NCBI RefSeq assembly: GCF_024298965.1 | Contig: NZ_CP085193.1 | Span: 8,370,001 to 8,434,000 of the forward strand | Source of the DNA: Streptomyces rapamycinicus NRRL 5491 | Lineage (GTDB): Bacteria > Actinomycetota > Actinomycetes > Streptomycetales > Streptomycetaceae | Length of the DNA: 64,000 bases | Reading direction: 5' to 3' | Part shown: positions 49,711 through 62,384 of the stretch, one piece after another | Layout of the letters: each line of letters opens with the position of its first letter | Numbering within the stretch: the stretch's first letter is position 1 | Made by a program: the position numbers and the translations under genes | Notes under the pieces: generated by a model | Seen by the model: only the letters and a program-made list of their open reading frames with translations | Database searches by the model: none | Told to the model about the DNA's origin: nothing

Positions 49711-51465
49711 TCATGAGTGGCGGACGGGGGTCGGCTCGCCGACCGGGCGGGTGAGGTCGGCGGTGGTGTGGCCGAGGTGGTCATGGACGTGGTGGACGGC
49801 CATCGCCCCCTCACCGGCCGCCGAGGTCACCCGCTTGACCGAGCCGCTGCGCACATCACCGGCGGCGAAGACCCCCGGCAGACTGGTCTCCAGGCTCAGA
49901 CAGCGGCGGCCCTGGCCCTCCCACACACCGGCCGCCGCCCGGGCCTCGGCCTCGGCACCGGTGAGCACGAAGCCCCGGTCGTCCAGGGCCAGGACGCCGG
50001 AGAGCCAGGCGGTGCACGGCTTGGCCCCGATGAAGACGAACAGCGAGCAGGCGTTCAGGACGCGGCGCTCCCCGGTACGGCGGTGCTCCACCACGACCGC
50101 CCGCAGGGCGTCGTCGCCGCGCACCTCGCGCACCTCGGTGTCGAGGGCCACGGTCACCCGCGGATGGCGTTCGATCTGGTCGACCAGATAGCGGGACATC
50201 CGGGAGCCCGGATACGAGCCCCTGATCAGCAGGTGCACCCGGGGCACCCGCTCGGCGAGGAAGAGCGACGCCTGGCCCGCGGAGTTGCCGCCGCCGACCA
50301 CCGCGACCGGGTCCGCGCCGCACTGCCGCGCCTCGTAGACGGTGGCCGCGTAGTAGACGCTCGCCCCCTCGAGACGCTCGATCCCGGGGACCTCCAGCCT
50401 GCGGTACCGGGCGCCGGTGGCCAGGACGACGGTGCGGCACGTGGTCTCGCCGCCGTCGGCGAAGGTGACGCGGTAGTGGCCCTCGTCCCGTTCGAGGGAG
50501 GTGGCCTCCGCCGGGACGCTCACCCGCGCCCCGAACATGCGCGCCTGGAGCACACCGCGCTCGGTGAGTTCGGAGCCGGAGATCCCGGCCGGGAAGCCGA
50601 AGTAGTTCTCGATCAGGGACGAGGTGCCGGCCTGGCCGCCGGTGGCGAACGCGTCCACGAGCGTGGTGCCAAGACCGTCGGAGGAGCCGTAGACCGCGGC
50701 GGCGATCCCGGCCGGGCCGGAGCCGACGACCAGCAGATCGCAGTGGCCGCAGGTGCCCACCGGCGGGGAGAGGCCGATGAGCCGGGCCAGTTCGGCGTTG
50801 CCGGGGTTGCGCAGCACCTGGTGCTCGCGCCAGATGACGATCGGGGTGTCCTCCGGGCTGACCGAGACGCGGCGCAGCAGCGTTTCGGCCTCCTCGTCCG
50901 CCTCCAGGTCGATCCAGCGGTGCGGCAGATGGTTGCGGGCCGCGAACTCGCGCAGCCGCCGGGTGTCGGGCGAGTAGCGCGAGCCGAGGATGCGGAACCC
51001 GGCGCCCGCCCCGACCAGCAGGGCGCGGCGGCCCAGATAGGCGCGGAGGATCAGATTGCCGAGGACAGGGGCGCGGGCCACCACCACCTGCAGCCGGTCC
51101 ACCGGGACGGCCAGCACCTCCCCGGCCTCCCGGGCGTGGGCGGCGGAGAAGGCCGCCTGCCCCTGGAGCAGGGCCAGTTCGCCGAGGAAGCGCCCGGGGC
51201 CGTGCACCCTCAGCACCCGCTCGTCCGGGGTGCCGTGGTGCTCGGTGATCGCGATGGTGCCGCTGAGGACGACGAGGAAGTCCGTGCCCCGGTCGCCCTC
51301 GCGGAACACCGCCTCACCGGGCGCCACCGAACGGCGGGTGCCGTGCCCGGAGAGGAACGCGATCTGCTGGCCCGTCAGCCGCGGAAACGCGCCGTACAGA
51401 TCCGGGGTCTCGTCCGGTGCCGCGCCCTCCGGCGCGGTGTCCGGGGAACGGTCCTCGCCGGACAT
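49711..51465 (-). CDS. cNMP-domain thioredoxin-reductase-like FAD oxidoreductase
   Basis: A 584-residue protein. An N-terminal cyclic-nucleotide-binding domain ('GEAVFREGDRGTDFLVVLSGT', 'GRFLGELALLQGQ') is followed by a linker thioredoxin-like region ('PIVIWREHQVLRNPGNAELAR') and an FAD/NAD reductase ('LLVVGSGPAGIAAAVYGSSDG', 'VAVVGGGNSAGQASLFLAE', 'GVFAAGDVRSGSVKR'). The redox CxxC of thioredoxin reductase is absent ('YYAATVYEARQCG'), so electrons must go elsewhere. Its ATG overlaps the stop of the zinc-finger gene. Confidence 0.9.
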   Translation of the reverse strand: MSGEDRSPDTAPEGAAPDETPDLYGAFPRLTGQQIAFLSGHGTRRSVAPGEAVFREGDRGTDFLVVLSGTIAITEHHGTPDERVLRVHGPGRFLGELALLQGQAAFSAAHAREAGEVLAVPVDRLQVVVARAPVLGNLILRAYLGRRALLVGAGAGFRILGSRYSPDTRRLREFAARNHLPHRWIDLEADEEAETLLRRVSVSPEDTPIVIWREHQVLRNPGNAELARLIGLSPPVGTCGHCDLLVVGSGPAGIAAAVYGSSDGLGTTLVDAFATGGQAGTSSLIENYFGFPAGISGSELTERGVLQARMFGARVSVPAEATSLERDEGHYRVTFADGGETTCRTVVLATGARYRRLEVPGIERLEGASVYYAATVYEARQCGADPVAVVGGGNSAGQASLFLAERVPRVHLLIRGSYPGSRMSRYLVDQIERHPRVTVALDTEVREVRGDDALRAVVVEHRRTGERRVLNACSLFVFIGAKPCTAWLSGVLALDDRGFVLTGAEAEARAAAGVWEGQGRRCLSLETSLPGVFAAGDVRSGSVKRVTSAAGEGAMAVHHVHDHLGHTTADLTRPVGEPTPVRHS

Positions 51466-51728
51466 CAGGCCATGGCCTCGTGGGCGTAGCACCACCGCCA
51501 GGTCTCGCCCGGTTCCATGGGCTCGACGATGGGGTGTTCCTCGGCGTACGCGTGGGACCGGGCGTGCTTGAGCGGCGAGGAGTCGCAGCACCCCACGTGC
51601 CCGCAGGTCAGGCAGAGCCGCAGATGGACCCAGGGGGACCCCAGGCGCAGGCACTCCTCGCACCCCTCGGGGGTGCGCGGGGAGACCTGGCGCACCATCG
51701 ACAGGTGCGGATCGGGCTCGATGGCCAT
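51465..51728 (-). CDS. UBP-type zinc-finger protein
   Basis: An 87-residue protein with the UBP/ZnF pattern 'CEECLRLGSPWVHLRLC', 'LTCGHVGCCDSS', 'HARSHAYAEEHPIVEPMEPG' and 'WRWCY'. In actinomycetes it is regularly found next to the cNMP/FAD oxidoreductase, as here (stop overlaps the next ATG). Function is unknown; a partner or adaptor role is inferred. The second in-frame start is used because AAAGGG is eight bases upstream. Confidence 0.88.
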   Translation of the reverse strand: MAIEPDPHLSMVRQVSPRTPEGCEECLRLGSPWVHLRLCLTCGHVGCCDSSPLKHARSHAYAEEHPIVEPMEPGETWRWCYAHEAMA

Positions 51729-51849
51729 GGCGTTCACCCTTTCTCGTTTCCAGGATGAGCAGGGACGGGACGGCCCGCACCTCGGACCGGGGCGCGGTCC
51801 GCGGGGTGCGGCCGGTGGCGGGGTTGGACGGTCCGGTGCGGCATCGCGC

Positions 51850-54482
<2,633 letters not shown>

Positions 54483-54492
<10 letters not shown>

Positions 54493-54851
54493 GGCGGTCC
54501 TTCACTCCTCGCGCCGCCGCGGCGCAGTTCGGCTTCGAGCCGGTCAATGCGGTCGAGCAGATCGAGCACCAGACCGATCGAGGCGTAGTTGAGGCAGAGC
54601 CCGGTGTGCAGCCGCTCGACGCGGGCCAGTGCCGCCGGGGCGTCGAGGGCGAACACCAGCCGCCCGGCGGCGTCGCGCTCGGCGTCGATCAGGCCGAGGG
54701 CGACGAAGCGCCGGATCAGGTCGGGGTGGAGCCCGGTGCGACGGGCCACGGTCTCCAGGGACAGCCTGCGCGCGGGCACCAGCTCGTAGTGGACGGCCGT
54801 CACGGGGAGGTGGTGGGTGGCCGTGACGGTCCTGGGTACGTGAGTGCTCAT
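54483..54851 (-). CDS. CbpM/MerR-like chaperone modulator
   Basis: A 122-residue protein with a MerR-like HTH ('[21 protein letters not shown]') and a C-terminal helix '[21 protein letters not shown]', the arrangement of CbpM, which binds and restrains the J-domain protein CbpA. It overlaps dnaJ by four bases and clpB by ten. Confidence 0.82.
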
Positions 54852-55819
54852 CGCTCCCTCCGGGGGTCGAAGGAGGAGGTGCGGCCCAGCTCCTCGAACA
54901 GCTCCCGCTCCCGGGCGCCGAGGTGCGGCGGCACCATGACGCGGATCTCGGCGTACAGATCGCCGTCGGGGCCGCGCGGATCCGGCATGCCCTCGCCGCG
55001 CAGCCGCAGCTTGCGGCCGCTGGAGGTGCCGGGCGGGACGGTCACCTTGGCGGTGCCGCCGGGTGTGGGTACGGGGACGGTCGCGCCGAGCGCGGCCTCC
55101 CAGGGGGACACCGGAAGGTGGACGTGGACGTTCCGGCCGTCCAGCCGGAACCGCGGATGCGGCAGGATCCGCACCCGTAGATACAGATCCCCGGCCGGTG
55201 CGTCACCGGTGCCCCGGCCGCCCTGCCCGGCCAGCCGGATGCGCTGCCCGTCGATGACCCCCGCCGGGACGTTCACCTCGAAGGTGCGCTGCCCCGTGGG
55301 CCCGGCCAGGGTGACGCCGCGCCGCCCGCCGTGGAAGGCGTCCTCGACGGTGAGCGGCAGCTCCGCCTCCTGATCGGCCCCGGCGATGGTGACGCCGACC
55401 GCGCCGCCCGGCCCCGCGCCGCCACCGCCGAAGAACGCGCCGAACAGGTCCTCGAAGTCCACCCCCTCGCCCCCGGCGTCCTCGCCGAAGCCACGGGTGA
55501 ACCGCACCCGGCCGCCGTCGCCGGCCGTCGTCCAGCCGCGGAAGCCACCGCCGCCGCCCCCGGCACCCGTGCCGACGCGCTCCTCCCAGTCCTCGGGGAT
55601 CTTGCGGTAGTCCTCGCCGAACCGGTCGTAGCGGGCCCGGGTCCGGGGGTCGGAGAGCACGCTGTAGGCGTCGTTGAGCTCCTTGAACCGCTCCTCGGCG
55701 TCCGGGTCCTTGTTCACATCGGGGTGGTGGCGGCGGGCCCGGGTGCGGAACGCCTGCTGGATCTCGTCCTGGCTCGCGCCCCGGGACACCCCGAGCACCT
55801 CGTAGTAGTCCCGTGCCAT
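54848..55819 (-). CDS. DnaJ/CbpA-type co-chaperone
   Basis: A 323-residue J-protein: J-domain with HPD ('RRHHPDVNKDPDAEERFKELN'), Gly/Phe-rich region ('GAGGGGGGFRG'), then the DnaJ C-terminal substrate domains. The cysteine-rich zinc domain is absent, so it is CbpA type, consistent with the CbpM-like gene next to it. Delivers substrates to DnaK. Confidence 0.93.
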   Translation of the reverse strand: MARDYYEVLGVSRGASQDEIQQAFRTRARRHHPDVNKDPDAEERFKELNDAYSVLSDPRTRARYDRFGEDYRKIPEDWEERVGTGAGGGGGGFRGWTTAGDGGRVRFTRGFGEDAGGEGVDFEDLFGAFFGGGGAGPGGAVGVTIAGADQEAELPLTVEDAFHGGRRGVTLAGPTGQRTFEVNVPAGVIDGQRIRLAGQGGRGTGDAPAGDLYLRVRILPHPRFRLDGRNVHVHLPVSPWEAALGATVPVPTPGGTAKVTVPPGTSSGRKLRLRGEGMPDPRGPDGDLYAEIRVMVPPHLGARERELFEELGRTSSFDPRRER

Positions 55820-55826
55820 GGCCTTC

Positions 55827-56438
55827 TCACTCCCGCTTCGCCACGGCCACGGCCACCGGCCGCAGTTGGCGGCCGGGCTCCCCGTAGCCGGGGCGCAGCA
55901 CCTGGACCACGGTGCCCGGTTCCGCGTCGGCGTCCTCGACCACGCCCACCACCTCGTGCCGGGCCGGGTCGAACGGCACCCCCGTCTCGGCCTGCCGCTC
56001 GTAGCCCAGCTGGGCCAGGGTGTTCACGGCCTGGTCGTGGATGGCCTTGACGCCCTCCACGATCGAGCCGGGGTCGGCCTCGGCGTGGGAGAGGGCGAGT
56101 TCGAGGTTGTCGATGACGGGCAGCAGGGCCGCCGCCGTACGGGCCCGCTCGGCGGCCCGCTCCCGCTCCAGCTCCCTGGCATGGCGCTTGCGCAGGTTCT
56201 CCAGGTCGGCCAGGGCCCGGCGCCAGCGGTCGTCGAGCTCGGCCAGCGCGGCGGCCTGCTCGGCGGCCCGCTCGTCGGCCTCGCCGACGGCGGGTCCGCC
56301 GGCCGCGTCCGGGCCGGGGCCCTCCCCGCCCGCGCCGCGCGCCTCCGCGGCGCCCGGGGCGGGCAGATCCTGCTCCCGCTCCGGTTCCGTCACGGCGCCC
56401 TCCGGCACCGGGTCGGGCTGCTGCGGTTGAGTGGACAT
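55827..56438 (-). CDS. grpE: Nucleotide exchange factor GrpE
   Basis: A 203-residue GrpE: acidic N-terminus, long coiled coil ('LDDRWRRALADLENLRKRHAR'), then 'LLPVIDNLELALSHAEADPGS', 'VEGVKAIHDQAVNTLAQLGYE' and a C-terminal 'TVVQVLRPGYGEPGRQLRPV'. Exchanges ADP on DnaK. Located between dnaK and dnaJ. Confidence 0.95.
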   Translation of the reverse strand: MSTQPQQPDPVPEGAVTEPEREQDLPAPGAAEARGAGGEGPGPDAAGGPAVGEADERAAEQAAALAELDDRWRRALADLENLRKRHARELERERAAERARTAAALLPVIDNLELALSHAEADPGSIVEGVKAIHDQAVNTLAQLGYERQAETGVPFDPARHEVVGVVEDADAEPGTVVQVLRPGYGEPGRQLRPVAVAVAKRE

Positions 56439-56492
56439 CGCGGCCTCTCGGTGAGCCTTCGTGGGATCGGCCTTCGTCGGATTGGTTTCGGT

Positions 56493-58412
56493 TCAGCCCT
56501 TGTCGAACTCGGCGTCGATGACGTCCTCGTCGCCCCCGCCGCCTCCGCCCCCGGTGTCCTGGGCGCCGCCCGCCCCGGGCCCGCCGGCCGCGCCGCCCGG
56601 GCCCGCGCCCGCACCGGCCGCCTCATGGGCGGCCAGGCCCGCGTAGACCTGCTGGAGCTCGGAGGCCAGCGGCCTGGTCCGGTCGACACCGGCCTCGTTC
56701 CTGACCGCCTCGCGGGCGTCGTGCACCAGCATCTCGGCGCGCGACCGCTCATGGGAGGGCACCGCCTCGCCCAAGTCGGCAAGGCGCTTCTCGACCTGGT
56801 AAGCGGCGGCATCCAGCTCATTGCGCGCGTCCACGGCCTCGCGCAGCGCCTGGTCCTCACCGCGATTGCGCTCGGCCTCCTGGACCATCCGCTCGACCTC
56901 GCCGCGTTCCAGGTTGCCGGTCTCGCTGATCTGAACGGACTGCTCCTTGCCGGTGTCCCGGTCCCGCGCCGTGACATTGAGGATCCCATTGGCATCGATA
57001 TCGAAGGTCACCTCCACCTGCGGCTCACCACGCGGCGCCGGACGGATGCCGGTCAGCTGGAAGCGGCCGAGCACCCGGTTGTCGGCGGCCCGCTCACGCT
57101 CACCCTGGAGGATCACGATGTCCACCGCCTGCTGACTGTCCTCGGCCGTGGAGAAGGTCTCGGTGCGGCGCACCGGAATGGTGGTGTTCCGCTCGATGAT
57201 CTTCGTCATCACGCCGCCGCGGGTCTCCACGCCCAGCGACAGCGGCGTGACATCGAGCAGCAGGACATCCTTGACCTCCCCCTTGAGCACCCCCGCCTGG
57301 ATCGCGGCACCCAGCGCCACGACCTCGTCGGGGTTGACGCTCATATTGGGCTCCTTGCCGCCGGTCAGCCGGCGGACCAGGGCCTGTACGGCCGGCATCC
57401 GGGTCGAGCCGCCGACCAGGATCACCTCGTCGATGTCGCTCTCCCCGGCCTTGGCGTCGGCCATGGCCTGCTGCACCGGGCCCAGACAGCGCTCCACCAG
57501 ATCGACGGTGATCTGCTCGAAGGTGGACCGCATCACGGTCTCGGTCAGATGCTTCGGACCGGAGCCGTCCGCGGTGATGAACGGCAGGTTGAGCTGGGTC
57601 CGGGTCACCGAACTCAGCTCGGTCTTGGCCTTCTCCGCGGCCTCGAAGAGCCGCTGCAGCGCCTGCGGGTCCCGGCGCAGGTCGATGCCGTTCTCCTGCT
57701 GGAACTTGTCGGCGAGGTGGTCGACCAGCCGCCGGTCGAAGTCGTCGCCGCCCAGGTGGCTGTCGCCCGCGGTGGAGCGGACCTCCACCACCCCGTCCCC
57801 GACGTCCAGGATGGACACGTCGAAGGTGCCGCCGCCGAGGTCGAAGACCAGGACCGTCTCATGGCCCTTCTTGTCCAGCCCGTAGGCGAGAGCGGCCGCG
57901 GTCGGCTCGTTGATGATGCGCAGCACGGTCAGACCGGCGATCTCACCGGCGTCCTTGGTCGCGCTGCGCTGGGCGTCGTTGAAGTACGCGGGCACCGTGA
58001 TGACCGCCTCGGTCACCCGCTCGCCCAGCTGCTTCCCCGCGTCGTCGGCCAGTTTGCGCAGCACCTGCGCGCTGATCTCCTCCGGCGAGTACAGCTTCTC
58101 GCGCACCTTGAAACGGGCCAGGCCGCCCTCGTCCGGGACGACGTCGTAGGCGACGGCCTTCGCCTCGGCGGAGACCTCGTCGTAGTGGCGGCCGATGAAC
58201 CGCTTGGCCGAGTAGATGGTGCCCTTGGGGTTGAGGATCGCCTGGCGCCGGGCCAGCTGCCCCACCAGCCGTTCACCGGTGTCGGTGAAGGCCACCACCG
58301 ACGGTGTGGTGCGGCTCCCCTCGGAGTTCGGAACGACCGAGGACTCACCGCCTTCCCATGCGGCGATCACCGAGTTGGTGGTGCCCAGGTCGACGCCGAC
58401 TGCCTTGGCCAT
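56493..58412 (-). CDS. dnaK: Hsp70 chaperone DnaK
   Basis: A 639-residue Hsp70: '[19 protein letters not shown]', '[21 protein letters not shown]', '[21 protein letters not shown]', substrate domain '[21 protein letters not shown]', C-terminal Gly-rich lid ending [12 protein letters not shown]. First gene of the five-gene chaperone operon. No HspR-type (HAIR) inverted repeat is visible upstream, so control may differ from the main streptomycete dnaK operon. Confidence 0.97.
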   Translation of the reverse strand: MAKAVGVDLGTTNSVIAAWEGGESSVVPNSEGSRTTPSVVAFTDTGERLVGQLARRQAILNPKGTIYSAKRFIGRHYDEVSAEAKAVAYDVVPDEGGLARFKVREKLYSPEEISAQVLRKLADDAGKQLGERVTEAVITVPAYFNDAQRSATKDAGEIAGLTVLRIINEPTAAALAYGLDKKGHETVLVFDLGGGTFDVSILDVGDGVVEVRSTAGDSHLGGDDFDRRLVDHLADKFQQENGIDLRRDPQALQRLFEAAEKAKTELSSVTRTQLNLPFITADGSGPKHLTETVMRSTFEQITVDLVERCLGPVQQAMADAKAGESDIDEVILVGGSTRMPAVQALVRRLTGGKEPNMSVNPDEVVALGAAIQAGVLKGEVKDVLLLDVTPLSLGVETRGGVMTKIIERNTTIPVRRTETFSTAEDSQQAVDIVILQGERERAADNRVLGRFQLTGIRPAPRGEPQVEVTFDIDANGILNVTARDRDTGKEQSVQISETGNLERGEVERMVQEAERNRGEDQALREAVDARNELDAAAYQVEKRLADLGEAVPSHERSRAEMLVHDAREAVRNEAGVDRTRPLASELQQVYAGLAAHEAAGAGAGPGGAAGGPGAGGAQDTGGGGGGGDEDVIDAEFDKG

Positions 58413-58538
58413 GGCAACTCCTTCCGGAGGCGGCCACGGGCCGCATACATCGCCCGGTCGGCCGCTGAAGCGGGATCGGTGAACGGGGCCTCTCCTTCCA
58501 GGGTGACAAATCGGACAGGAATCGGCCCCCGCACCCCC

Positions 58539-58560
58539 GGGTCGAATATCGGTGACCCGA
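58539..58560. promoter_or_regulatory. Inverted repeat upstream of dnaK
   Basis: CGGGTC (58539-58544) and GACCCG (58555-58560) form a 6-10-6 inverted repeat about 130 bases upstream of dnaK, in the gap to the phosphatase gene. It does not match HAIR or CIRCE. Confidence 0.35.
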
Positions 58561-58597
58561 ATGCGCCCACGGGACGGGGGAGCCGGGGCCGGGCCCC

Positions 58598-61111
58598 TCA
58601 GCCCGTGGAGCCCGTGGAGACGTCCTGCTCGACCCAGATCGTCTTGCCGTCCGTGCTCTGCCGGGTGCCCCAGCGCGTCGCCATCTGGGCCACCAGCATC
58701 AGGCCCCGGCCGCCCTCGTCGAAGACCCGGGCCCGCCGCATATGGGGTGCCGTGCTGCTGGCGTCGGAGACCTCGCAGATGAGGTCGCGGTCGCGGATCA
58801 GCCGCAGCCGGATGGGCGGGCGGCCGTAGCGGATCGCGTTGGTGACCAGTTCGCTGACGATCAGCTCGGTGGTGAAGACGGTCTCCTCAAGACCCCAGTC
58901 GATCAGTTGCTCGGTGGTGCTCCGGCGGGCCTCGGCGACGGCGCGCGCGTCCGCCGGGATGTCCCAGGTGGCGACCCGGTCGGAGTGGAGCGCCCGGGTG
59001 CGGGCGAGGAGCAGGGCGATGTCGTCGTCCGGATGGGCCGGGGGCAGGGCCCGCAGGACGTCGTCGCAGAGCGCGTCCAGGGAGGGCGCGGGGCGGCTCA
59101 GGACGTCGCGCAGCGTCTCGAGCCCGTCGCCGATCTCGCGCTCGCGGCCGTTGATCAGGCCGTTGGTGTAGAGGGCGAGCAGACTGCCCTCGGGCAGCTC
59201 CGTCTCCATGATCTCGAAGGGCAGTTCACCGAGGCCCAGGGGCGGACCGATGGGCGGGCCGAGCACGTCGGCGGTGCCCTCCGGGCTGATCACCAGTGGC
59301 GCCGGATGGCCCGCCGCGGCGATGGAGCAGCGGCGCGAGACCGGGTCGTAGACCACGTACAGACAGGTGGCGCCGAAGGACCAGAAGCGTTCGGTCTTCT
59401 CGTCCGAGTACAGCCGGGTGACCATGTCGTCGAGGTGGGTCAGCAGCTCCCCGGGCGGCAGGTCGATATCGGCCAGGGTGCGTACGGCGGTGCGCAGCCG
59501 CCCCATGGTGGCGGCCGCGTGGATACCGCGCCCCACGACATCGCCGACCACCACGGCGGCGCGGGCGCCGGACAGCTGGATCGCGTCGAACCAGTCGCCG
59601 CCCACCCCGGCCCAGGCGCCCGAGGGCCGGTAGCGCGAGGCCATCTCCAGCGCGGTCAGCTCGGGCAGCCGCTGCGGCAGCAGGCTGCGCTGGAGGGCCT
59701 CCGCCGTCCTGCGCTCGCGCAGATAGCGGCGGGTGTTGTCCACGCAGACGGCCGCCCGGGCGGTGAGCTCCTCGGCCAGCAGCGTGTCGTCGTCGGTGAA
59801 GGGCGCCGGGGTGCGGTGGCGGGCGAAGAACGCCGTGCCGAGGGTGACCCCGCGGGCGCGCATCGGCGTCACGATCACCGAATGCACTCCGTGCTCGCGG
59901 ATACGGGCGGCCCGGCCGGGGTCCTTGGTCTCCCAGCTCGCCAGCAGGGACGGCGTCACCTGGTGCCGTGCGGCCCGGCCCTTGAGCAGGCACGCCGCCG
60001 TGGGGGAGTGCCGGGGGTGGGTGGCCAGGTCCCCGACGTCGGCCAGTGCCTCGGGGGCGCCGTCGAGGATGGACCGGTGGGCCGCGCGCCGCAGGGTGAC
60101 GGGCTCGCGCAGCGGCCCCTCCGGGGGCTCGTCGCCCTCGTGGAGGAAGGTGAGCAGATCGACGCTGGCGAAGTCGGCGAGCCGGGGGACGGCCACCTCG
60201 GCCAGCTCCTGGGCGATCCGGTCCAGGTCCAGATGGCTGCCCAGCCGCGCCCCCGCCTCGTTGAGCAGCTGGAGCCGCTGCCGGGCCTCCTGCTCGGCGG
60301 TGGTGTCGCGGGCCGCGAAACACACGCCGCGCAGCCCGCCGGTGCGGTTGGCCAGCGGGGCCAGCGAGACCGACCAGGTGTGCTCCTGGCGATCGCCCGG
60401 CTCCCGCAGATGCGTCTCCAGCTCCAGGCGTTCGCCGCTCTCCAGCACCCGCCGCATGGCCCGCTCGACCCGGTCGCTCTCCCCGTGGCCGACCAGCTCC
60501 GTCAGCCGCAGCCCGCGCATCTGCTCCTCGCTGCGGGCGGTGGCGGCCTGCATATAGGCGTTGGCCCGCGCCAGCCGCAGCTCGGTGTCGAACAGTGCCA
60601 GGACGCAGGGGCACTGGGCGAAGGCGTGGTCCGCGGGGGTGACCGGCTCCTGTGGTTCCAGGGGCGCGGCGGAGACCAGGAGCCAGCCCGCGGGGCCGTC
60701 GTCCGGCGGGCCGCGGTGGGCCAGCAGCTCGACCTCCAGCGGATGGCCGTCCCGGTGGCACAGCGCGATCCGGCCGCTCCACCGGGGCCCGTGGGCCAGG
60801 CACGGCCCGGCGCCCTCGCCGGTGCCCCGGGCGGTGCCCCCGCCGGTGTCCCCGCCGGTGTCCCCGCCGGTGTCCTCGGGGCTGCCCCGGGCGGTGTCCC
60901 CGCCACTGTCCCCGGTGGCCGTCTCGGCGCGCAGCTCGGCCGCCGGCCGCCCCACGACCTCCTCGGCGCGGTAGCCCAGCAGCCGCCGCGCGCCCTCGCT
61001 CCACCCGGTCAGCACGCCGTGGTCGTCGACCGTGGCCGTGGCCAGGCCGAGGGCGCCGGGCGGCGGGTCCGGCCGGACGCGGGGGGCTGTGGGGTCGGGA
61101 GGCGTCATCAT
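58598..61111 (-). CDS. SpoIIE phosphatase with PAS, GAF and anti-sigma kinase domains
   Basis: An 837-residue signalling protein. A PAS segment ('[21 protein letters not shown]'), a Gly/Asp/Thr repeat linker, a second PAS ('[17 protein letters not shown]'), a GAF domain, the PP2C/SpoIIE domain ('[21 protein letters not shown]', '[20 protein letters not shown]') and a C-terminal HATPase_c ('[18 protein letters not shown]', '[16 protein letters not shown]') follow in order. It should combine phosphatase and anti-sigma kinase functions. The usual YTDG of the PP2C site is 'YTNG' here. The start (ATGATG) has no clear ribosome site. Confidence 0.9.
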   Translation of the reverse strand: MMTPPDPTAPRVRPDPPPGALGLATATVDDHGVLTGWSEGARRLLGYRAEEVVGRPAAELRAETATGDSGGDTARGSPEDTGGDTGGDTGGGTARGTGEGAGPCLAHGPRWSGRIALCHRDGHPLEVELLAHRGPPDDGPAGWLLVSAAPLEPQEPVTPADHAFAQCPCVLALFDTELRLARANAYMQAATARSEEQMRGLRLTELVGHGESDRVERAMRRVLESGERLELETHLREPGDRQEHTWSVSLAPLANRTGGLRGVCFAARDTTAEQEARQRLQLLNEAGARLGSHLDLDRIAQELAEVAVPRLADFASVDLLTFLHEGDEPPEGPLREPVTLRRAAHRSILDGAPEALADVGDLATHPRHSPTAACLLKGRAARHQVTPSLLASWETKDPGRAARIREHGVHSVIVTPMRARGVTLGTAFFARHRTPAPFTDDDTLLAEELTARAAVCVDNTRRYLRERRTAEALQRSLLPQRLPELTALEMASRYRPSGAWAGVGGDWFDAIQLSGARAAVVVGDVVGRGIHAAATMGRLRTAVRTLADIDLPPGELLTHLDDMVTRLYSDEKTERFWSFGATCLYVVYDPVSRRCSIAAAGHPAPLVISPEGTADVLGPPIGPPLGLGELPFEIMETELPEGSLLALYTNGLINGREREIGDGLETLRDVLSRPAPSLDALCDDVLRALPPAHPDDDIALLLARTRALHSDRVATWDIPADARAVAEARRSTTEQLIDWGLEETVFTTELIVSELVTNAIRYGRPPIRLRLIRDRDLICEVSDASSTAPHMRRARVFDEGGRGLMLVAQMATRWGTRQSTDGKTIWVEQDVSTGSTG
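60841..60876 (-). repeat. Three 12-bp tandem repeats in coding sequence
   Basis: CGCCGGTGTCCC is repeated three times (60841-60876), encoding the GGDT repeats between the first PAS and the next domain. In-frame slippage here would change linker length. Confidence 0.7.
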
Positions 61112-61130
61112 CGGACATCGGGTCGACGGC

Positions 61131-62333
61131 TCATGGGCCCGGCGGATGCCACTCGATCATCAAAATCGTGGCGTCGTCGCTGAGTTCGCTGTGCCGGTGG
61201 TCGAGGATCGCGTGGATGAGCAGGCGCAGCACCTCGGGGGCGTTCTGCCCGGCCGCCGTCGAGCGGATGATGTGGTCGGCGAAGCGCTCCAGGCCGAACT
61301 GCTCGCCTCCCTCGTCGCGCGACTCCACGACCCCGTCGGTGTAGAGCAGGACGCGGTCACCGGGCTCCAGCGTCGTCTCGTAGATCTGGCGGGGCGCGTC
61401 CGACAGCCGCGCGGGCAGCCCCAGTGGCGGTTCGGCAGGCCGCTCCAGCTCCTTGTCCAGCAGCCGTTGGCGGCGGATGACCAGCGGTGTGGGGTGGCCG
61501 CAGTTGGACCAGCGCAGCGCCCCGCTGGGCATGTGCAGCTGGAGGAAGACGCCCGTGCAGAACTGGTCCGGAAGCCATTTGGCCAGCGCCTCGTCCACGG
61601 TGGTGACGAGCGCCGCCAGGTCGGCGCCGGTGCGCCGGGCGTTGCGGCTGCCCGCCATCGCCACCGAGGTGGTCAGCCCGGACGCCAGGTCGTGGCCCAT
61701 CGCGTCGAGGATCGTGGCGTGCAGGACGTCCTCGGTGAACGAGTGGTCGAAGGCATCGCCCCCCAGCTCGTACGCGGGCTCCACGACGGCCGTCGAGACC
61801 ACCCGGCCGGTGCCGATGGAGCGGGGCGGGAGGAAGGCCCGCAGCATCTCCGTGGGCAACTGCATGGACCGGGTGCGGGTGCGCCGCGCGAAGGTGTCGA
61901 TATAGGTCCGCTTGGACGTGATGACCAGGGCGAGGAGCGAGGCCAGCGTCCGGCAGCGCCAGAGCCTGAGCCCGTCCAGGGAGGCCATCCGCAGCTGCAG
62001 GACCCCGAGCCGCTCCGCGCCGTTCATCAGCGGCAGCCATACGGTGAGCCCGCCCGTGCCCTCCTCCTCGACCCGCACCGAATCGGTGCGGTAGGCGAAT
62101 CCGGCCAGGGAGTGGTCGAGCTCCAGGCGTGGCTCGCCCTCCTCGAGCGGCATCAGCAGCCGCTGCCGGAGGTCGATCAGGAAGACGACCGCGCGGCCCA
62201 TGTTCATGGCCTCGGTGTAGCGGTCCAGGGCCACCGGGAGCTCCGCCGGTGATGCCTCGTGGGTGGCCCGGAGCAGCTCCTCCAGCAACTGCTCAGCGGT
62301 CTCGGCCGAGGTCGACACGTTCGCGTCCACCAT
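61131..62333 (-). CDS. SpoIIE-type PP2C phosphatase
   Basis: A 400-residue protein: an N-terminal GAF-like sensor region (about 50-150) and a PP2C/SpoIIE domain with 'YELGGDAFDHSFTEDVLHATI', 'DAMGHDLASGLTTSVAMAGSR' and a canonical 'LLYTDGVVESRDEGG'. It probably dephosphorylates an anti-sigma-factor antagonist. The ATG at 62333 follows AAGGTTGACCGC. Same strand and 19 bases ahead of the larger phosphatase gene, so co-transcribed. Confidence 0.9.
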   Translation of the reverse strand: MVDANVSTSAETAEQLLEELLRATHEASPAELPVALDRYTEAMNMGRAVVFLIDLRQRLLMPLEEGEPRLELDHSLAGFAYRTDSVRVEEEGTGGLTVWLPLMNGAERLGVLQLRMASLDGLRLWRCRTLASLLALVITSKRTYIDTFARRTRTRSMQLPTEMLRAFLPPRSIGTGRVVSTAVVEPAYELGGDAFDHSFTEDVLHATILDAMGHDLASGLTTSVAMAGSRNARRTGADLAALVTTVDEALAKWLPDQFCTGVFLQLHMPSGALRWSNCGHPTPLVIRRQRLLDKELERPAEPPLGLPARLSDAPRQIYETTLEPGDRVLLYTDGVVESRDEGGEQFGLERFADHIIRSTAAGQNAPEVLRLLIHAILDHRHSELSDDATILMIEWHPPGP

Positions 62334-62384
62334 GCGGTCAACCTTACGGCGGCGGGCCCCGCGACGCCCGGGGGTCACGGGGGG

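Noticed and set aside
58413..58597. HspR (HAIR) or CIRCE operator before dnaK
   Set aside because: Neither the CTTGAGT-N7-ACTCAAG nor the CIRCE pattern could be found in the gap.
55818..58829. A 1003-codon open frame on the plus strand
   Set aside because: It is antisense to grpE and dnaK with a composition typical of shadow frames.
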